In this document: positions 12,362-16,038 of the stretch, in pieces | Layout: each line of letters begins with the position of its first letter | How positions within the stretch are numbered: the stretch's first letter is position 1 | NCBI GenBank assembly: GCA_035504735.1 | Contig: DATJRJ010000216.1 | Coordinates: 1-16,038, forward strand | DNA: 16,038 bases | Direction of reading: 5' to 3' | Source: JAJPIG01 sp035504735 | Lineage (GTDB): Bacteria > Desulfobacterota > Binatia > Binatales > Binataceae | Made by a program: the position numbers and the translations under genes | The notes under the pieces: generated by a model | Seen by the model: the letters and a program-made list of their open reading frames with translations, nothing else | What the model was told of the DNA's origin: nothing | The model's database searches: none

Positions 12362-14008
12362 ATGGCGCAACGCAACCCACTCTACAGCCGCGACCTCGGC
12401 AGGAACCCGGCCAACTTCGAACCGCTCACGCCGGTGAGTTTTCTATCGCGGACGGCCGCGGTCTTTCCTGAACGCATCGCGGTCGTGTACGAAGACCGGC
12501 GTTTCACGTGGCGTGAGTTCTACGCACGTTGCCGCCGGCTGGCCAGCGCGCTCGCGCGCCGCGGCATCGGGCCGGGCGACACGGTCGCGATGGTTGCCGC
12601 CAACACGCCGCATATTCTGGAGGGACATTTCGGGCCGGCGATGATCGGTGCAGTCCTAAACGCGATCAACGTCCGCCTCGACGCCGCCACGATTGGCTAT
12701 ATTCTCGAGCACGGCGAAGCGAAACTGCTGATTACCGATCGGCAGTATGCGCCCGAGATCAAGAAGGTGCTGGGCGCGATGAAATCGCCGCCGCCGGTGA
12801 TCGACATAGATGATCCTTGGGCGCCGGGCGGCGAGTCACTCGGCGAATGCGAGTATGAACAATTGCTGGGCGAGGGCGATCCCGAGTTTCGCTTCGCACC
12901 GCCCGACGACGAGCTCGATGCGATCACGCTGAACTACACCTCCGGCACGACCAGCCAGCCCAAGGGCGTCGTCTCCTGTCATCGCGCCGGCTATCTGAAC
13001 GCGCTCGGCAACGTCGTGGTCGCGAAGATGTCGATGCATCCGGTGGTCCTGTGGACGCTGCCGATGTTCCACGCCAACGGCTGGTGCTTTCCGTGGACGG
13101 TCACGCTGCTGGCGGGCACGCATATCTGCCTGCGGCGCGTCGAGCCGGGAAATATTTTTCGTGCCCTGGAGGAACATCGCGTAACGCACTTCTGCGGCGC
13201 GCCGGTGGTGCTGAACATCCTGATCAACGCGCCCGAAACGGCGCGTCCGCCAGCCGGTCCGATTACCTGCCTGACGGCCGGCTCCGCACCGCCGCCCGCG
13301 GTGCTCGCCGCGATGGAACAAATGGGCTTCGAGGTCGTCCATGGTTATGGTTTGACCGAGACTTTCGGCGCCGTGGTGGTCTCGCAATGGCACGACGAAT
13401 GGAATGGCCTGCCGCCCGCCGAGCGCGCGCGTCTCAAGGCTCGCCAGGGCGTGACCAGCGTAGTCGAGGCGGCGGCCGAGGTCTTCGATGCGGCCGATCA
13501 GCCGGTGCCGCGCGATGGCCGCACGGTGGGTGAAATCGTACTGCGCGGCAACGTAATGATGAAGGGTTACTTGAAGAATCCCGCGGCCAGCGCCGAAGCC
13601 TTTCGCGCCGGATGGTTTCATAGCGGCGACCTCGGTGTGATGCATCCGGACGGCTATCTCGAAGTCACCGATCGGGCGAAAGATATCGTGATCTCGGGCG
13701 GCGAGAATATCTCGAGCCTCGAGATCGAGGGCGTCCTGTTCAGCCATGCGGCGGTGCTCGAAGCGGCGGTGGTCGCGCGGCCGGATCCGAAATGGGGCGA
13801 GACGCCCTGCGCGTTCATCACTCTTAAGGATGGGGCGAATGTTACGGCCGACGAGCTGATCGCGTTTTGCCGCCGGCAGCTGGCGGGCTTCAAAGTTCCG
13901 CGCACCGTGATTTTCTGCGAATTACCCAAGACCGCGACCGGCAAGGTGCAGAAGTTCATCCTGCGCGAGCGCGCCCGCCAACTCGCCGTGGAATTTGCGA
14001 AAACATAG
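12362..14008 (+). CDS. AMP-forming acyl-CoA synthetase (fatty/aryl acid CoA ligase)
   Basis: This 548-residue ANL-superfamily enzyme activates a carboxylic acid with ATP to an acyl-AMP and then forms the CoA thioester. Motifs include the phosphate-binding loop YTSGTTSQPKG (192-202), AGSAPPP (306-312), GYGLTETFG (328-336), FHSGDLGVMHPDGYLEV (419-435) with the ribose-binding Asp423, DRAKDIVISGGENIS (437-451), and PKTATGKVQK (522-531) with catalytic Lys528. The overall pattern is closest to short/medium-chain acyl-activating enzymes of the DmdB/AAE1 type. The ATG at 12362 gives the family N-terminus. An AAGGAGGT lies 16 bases upstream, too far for normal use, so initiation may rely on GGGGCGA closer in. 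It heads an operon with the CoA-transferase-fold pair (18 bp gap). Confidence 0.93.
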   Translation: MAQRNPLYSRDLGRNPANFEPLTPVSFLSRTAAVFPERIAVVYEDRRFTWREFYARCRRLASALARRGIGPGDTVAMVAANTPHILEGHFGPAMIGAVLNAINVRLDAATIGYILEHGEAKLLITDRQYAPEIKKVLGAMKSPPPVIDIDDPWAPGGESLGECEYEQLLGEGDPEFRFAPPDDELDAITLNYTSGTTSQPKGVVSCHRAGYLNALGNVVVAKMSMHPVVLWTLPMFHANGWCFPWTVTLLAGTHICLRRVEPGNIFRALEEHRVTHFCGAPVVLNILINAPETARPPAGPITCLTAGSAPPPAVLAAMEQMGFEVVHGYGLTETFGAVVVSQWHDEWNGLPPAERARLKARQGVTSVVEAAAEVFDAADQPVPRDGRTVGEIVLRGNVMMKGYLKNPAASAEAFRAGWFHSGDLGVMHPDGYLEVTDRAKDIVISGGENISSLEIEGVLFSHAAVLEAAVVARPDPKWGETPCAFITLKDGANVTADELIAFCRRQLAGFKVPRTVIFCELPKTATGKVQKFILRERARQLAVEFAKT

Positions 14009-14026
14009 ACCGGGAAGGGTACCAGA

Positions 14027-14947
14027 ATGGCCGAGAGGAAGAAGCGAAAAGAAGTCGTGGCCCCCATCGCTGAGGCCGCCGCCCAAATCAAGGACGGCAT
14101 GACAATCGGGCTGGGCGGATTCGGATCGGATAATCATCCGATGGCGATCACACGCGAGATCATCCGGCGCGGGATCAAGAACCTGACGCTGGTTGGTGCT
14201 GCAACCGGCGGCCTCGACATCGATTTGATGATCGGCGCGGGATGCGTGCGCAAGCTGATCGCGCCGTATGTCGGGCAGGAGGCGCTCTGCCCGATCGGGC
14301 ATAACCTGCGCAAGGCCGCCGAAAGCAAACAGCTCGAAATCTGGGAGTGCAGCGAGTATACGCTTTACGCCGCGCTGTTCGCCGGCGCGGCGGGCCAGGA
14401 CTTCATGGCATGGCGCGGTGGAGTCGGCTCGAGCATCCCGGAACTCAATCCCGATATGAAGCTGTTCACCGATCCGATCGGTGGGCGCAAACAATATCTG
14501 GCGGTCCCGGCGCTGCGCACCGACTGGTCAATCATCCACGTCGGCTGGTCGGATGCTTACGGCAACGGACAGCACTTCGGGGCGCCATTCGGCGATCGAT
14601 GGATCGCGCGGGCGGCCGATCGAATCATGCTGATGGCCGAGCGAATCGTGCCCAACGCGCTGATCCGGAAGAATCCGTTCATGACCTCGATATCGTACGC
14701 CGATTGCGTGGTCGAGGCGCCTTACGGCAGCCATCCGTTCGGCGCGCACGGCTGCTATCGCGCGGACGTGGCGCATCTGCGCGAGTATGTCGCGGCGAGC
14801 GAAGCGAATCGCAAGGGCGAGGTTAAGGCCTGGAACGCTTATCTCGACAAGTACGTACGCGGCCCGAAAGATCACGTCGAGTATCTCGAACGAATCGGGC
14901 TGCGCAATCTGCTCGGCCTCTACACGGCGCCCATCGTCACCTGGTGA
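14027..14947 (+). CDS. CoA-transferase family protein, alpha subunit (IpdA/GctA-like)
   Basis: The 306-residue protein has the family I CoA-transferase alpha layout: KDGMTIGLGGFGSDNHPMA (22-40) with the glycine-rich CoA loop, TLVGAATGG, IAPYVGQEAL, then WECSEYTLYAALFAGAAGQ (106-124), HVGWSDAYGN (171-180) and GSHPFGAHGCY. Glu110 in the SEY motif lies where IpdA of steroid degraders has its key Glu, by memory of that family. Glutaconate CoA-transferase-like transfer of CoA is the other possibility. GGAAGGG precedes the ATG. It is 18 bp after the ligase and 20 bp before the beta subunit, so the three should be translated from one message and the two subunits should form a heteromer. Confidence 0.85.
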   Translation: MAERKKRKEVVAPIAEAAAQIKDGMTIGLGGFGSDNHPMAITREIIRRGIKNLTLVGAATGGLDIDLMIGAGCVRKLIAPYVGQEALCPIGHNLRKAAESKQLEIWECSEYTLYAALFAGAAGQDFMAWRGGVGSSIPELNPDMKLFTDPIGGRKQYLAVPALRTDWSIIHVGWSDAYGNGQHFGAPFGDRWIARAADRIMLMAERIVPNALIRKNPFMTSISYADCVVEAPYGSHPFGAHGCYRADVAHLREYVAASEANRKGEVKAWNAYLDKYVRGPKDHVEYLERIGLRNLLGLYTAPIVTW

Positions 14948-14967
14948 GCCACACGGGAGAAACTCAG

Positions 14968-15798
14968 ATGAGCGAGTACACCTGGAAGGAAATGATGGCG
15001 GTATTCTTCGCGCGTGAGATGGAGGACGGCGACCGCGTCACGTCCGGCGCGCACACCGAGATCTTCTTTGCCGCGACGATGCTGGCGCAAAAAACCCACG
15101 CACCCAACTTGAAGCTCCAGCTCGGCGGCACCTGCTTTTTGTGCAACGTCAAGGATATCGAAATCGACGAACTCCCGATCTCGTCGACCAGCTACAGCCT
15201 GCTCAAATATGCCGAGACCGTGCACGACCATCCGGAGACCTTCCTCTTTTATTGCCCGCCGGGACGCGAGCGATATTACGAGGACAACAGCCCGTTCCGG
15301 AACACCAACCATTTCTGGTTCGCCGACAAGTTTTTCGTCGGTGGCATCCAGGCCGACAAATTCGGCAGCGCCAACCTGATCGGGATCGGCACGCCCGGCG
15401 CTATCACCTTTCGCGGACCCGGCAGCATCGGGATCAACGATATCGCCAACTCGGTGCGCGACGTTTATGTCTTCCTGACCTCGCATGACAAGCGCCGCCT
15501 GGTCGAGAAGGTCGATTTCGTTTCGTTCCCCGGCCGCAAGCTCCATAAGGAGCATCAACTGCTCGCGACCAGCCCGAAATGGATCGTCACACCCAGAGCG
15601 ATTTTTGACTTCGATCCCAAGTCCGACGAGGCACGCCTCTGCGCGCTGTTCCCGGGCGCAACTGTCGAGTGGGTCCGCGGGAACACCGGCTTCGAGGTGA
15701 AGACCGCGGGTAATGTCAAAGAGATCGATCCGCCGCGCAGCGACGAACTTGAGATTCTGCGCAATGAGATCGATCGCACCGGCGTGCTCAAACAGTAA
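14968..15798 (+). CDS. CoA-transferase family protein, beta subunit (IpdB/GctB-like)
   Basis: The 276-residue product pairs with the preceding subunit. Family landmarks are IFFAATMLAQKTHAPNL (32-48), the strand FFVGGIQADKFGSANL, FRGPGSIGINDIANS, VEKVDFVSFPGRK and the end SDELEILRNEID. After THAPNL the sequence reads KLQLGGT: the Glu that classical transferases use for the covalent CoA intermediate in this subunit is not seen there. This fits an IpdB-like partner of an enzyme that does not do simple CoA transfer. The ATG at 14968 is preferred because GGGAG lies eight bases upstream; a GTG at 14944 overlaps the alpha-subunit end and lacks a site. Substrate unknown. Confidence 0.83.
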   Translation: MSEYTWKEMMAVFFAREMEDGDRVTSGAHTEIFFAATMLAQKTHAPNLKLQLGGTCFLCNVKDIEIDELPISSTSYSLLKYAETVHDHPETFLFYCPPGRERYYEDNSPFRNTNHFWFADKFFVGGIQADKFGSANLIGIGTPGAITFRGPGSIGINDIANSVRDVYVFLTSHDKRRLVEKVDFVSFPGRKLHKEHQLLATSPKWIVTPRAIFDFDPKSDEARLCALFPGATVEWVRGNTGFEVKTAGNVKEIDPPRSDELEILRNEIDRTGVLKQ

Positions 15799-15846
15799 AG
15801 GATCTCGATCGGGGTAATAACAGAAGAGGGACGCGCATCGCGAACG

Positions 15847-15866
15847 GTTGCGAATTCATTCGCAAC
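15847..15866 (+). terminator. Small hairpin after the CoA-transferase operon
   Basis: gttgcgaa (15847-15854) and ttcgcaac (15859-15866) make a perfect 8-bp stem with loop ttca, followed by tttg. It lies 48 bp after the beta-subunit stop and 60 bp before the next gene, so it may end the operon. The T-run is short and it could instead be an operator for the downstream gene. Confidence 0.45.
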
Positions 15867-15926
15867 TTTGCAAGGGGTAACCGGCCCGCAAACATGCCGC
15901 CGCTTTCGGCTCAGGGGACTTTAGCG

Positions 15927-16038
15927 ATGAAACTCACAATGGTTGCATTCGCTGCATGCGCCGCCCTGATCCTTGTGGCCGGCTCGCCGAGCTTCGCGGC
16001 GGGCGATCGACCGGCGGATTTCGTTATCAACAATCTCT
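15927..16038 (+). CDS. Exported protein, 5' part only (runs off the window)
   Basis: The frame begins MKLTMVAFAACAALILVAGS followed by PSFAAGDRPADFVINN and is still open at the window end (37 codons). The first 25 residues form a typical type I signal peptide, with likely cleavage after SFA or FAA. AGGGGA lies about nine bases before the ATG. Too little mature sequence is present to name a family. Confidence 0.65.
   Translation, partial: MKLTMVAFAACAALILVAGSPSFAAGDRPADFVINNL

Noticed and set aside
12836..13747. 303-codon minus-strand frame inside the acyl-CoA ligase gene
   Set aside because: The ligase motifs are on the plus strand; the minus frame is Arg/His-rich with no family pattern.
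1..16038. CRISPR array, toxin-antitoxin, retron, phage or known anti-phage system
   Set aside because: No regularly spaced repeats, reverse transcriptase, nuclease or capsid-type genes could be seen on either strand.

Overview
The window is G+C-rich, densely coded bacterial DNA (46 of 60 bases are G/C at 6181-6240). The gene families and the order tRNA-Asp, rplM, rpsI, then argC on one strand suggest an environmental bacterium of deltaproteobacterial or Binatota-like ancestry with a large acyl-CoA and aromatic catabolic repertoire. That placement is an inference from gene content; no phylogenetic marker was compared.

Region 1 (1-5890) is catabolic and anabolic metabolism. An acyl-CoA dehydrogenase and a CitE/HpcH-type lyase form a plus-strand pair and converge, 4 bp apart, on argC (arginine synthesis). 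Upstream of argC on the minus strand lie the alpha and beta subunits of a Rieske aromatic-ring-hydroxylating dioxygenase, with no reductase or ferredoxin in view. A VanZ-like membrane protein reads the other way. Region 2 (5944-7028) is housekeeping: a long perfect inverted repeat acting as a terminator, then rpsI, rplM and a tRNA-Asp(GTC), all on the minus strand.

Region 3 (about 7029-12024) is accessory. It opens with a relic inverted repeat of insertion-sequence type and a stretch of visibly lower G+C (31 of 60 at 7321-7380). This stretch holds a start-less 75-codon remnant, a WYL-like 103-residue protein and a 59-residue gene whose start codon lies in a perfect inverted repeat. Next come a 28-residue membrane peptide, a small lipoprotein, an MgtC-family membrane protein, a small secreted protein, a histone-like lysine-rich protein, a ferritin-like protein, and a two-gene unit encoding an unknown 88-residue protein and a cysteine-containing secreted protein. 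Two of the small envelope genes are preceded by almost identical 32-bp elements ending exactly at their ATG; this is the most intriguing non-coding signal in the window.

Region 4 (12312-15798) is a plus-strand operon: an AMP-forming acyl-CoA ligase followed by two subunits of a CoA-transferase-fold enzyme that look more like IpdA/IpdB-type proteins than classical transferases. The likely logic is activation of a carboxylic acid to its CoA thioester, then processing by the heterodimer. A new secreted protein begins at 15927 and runs off the window. No CRISPR array, intact transposase, phage module or recognisable defence system is visible.
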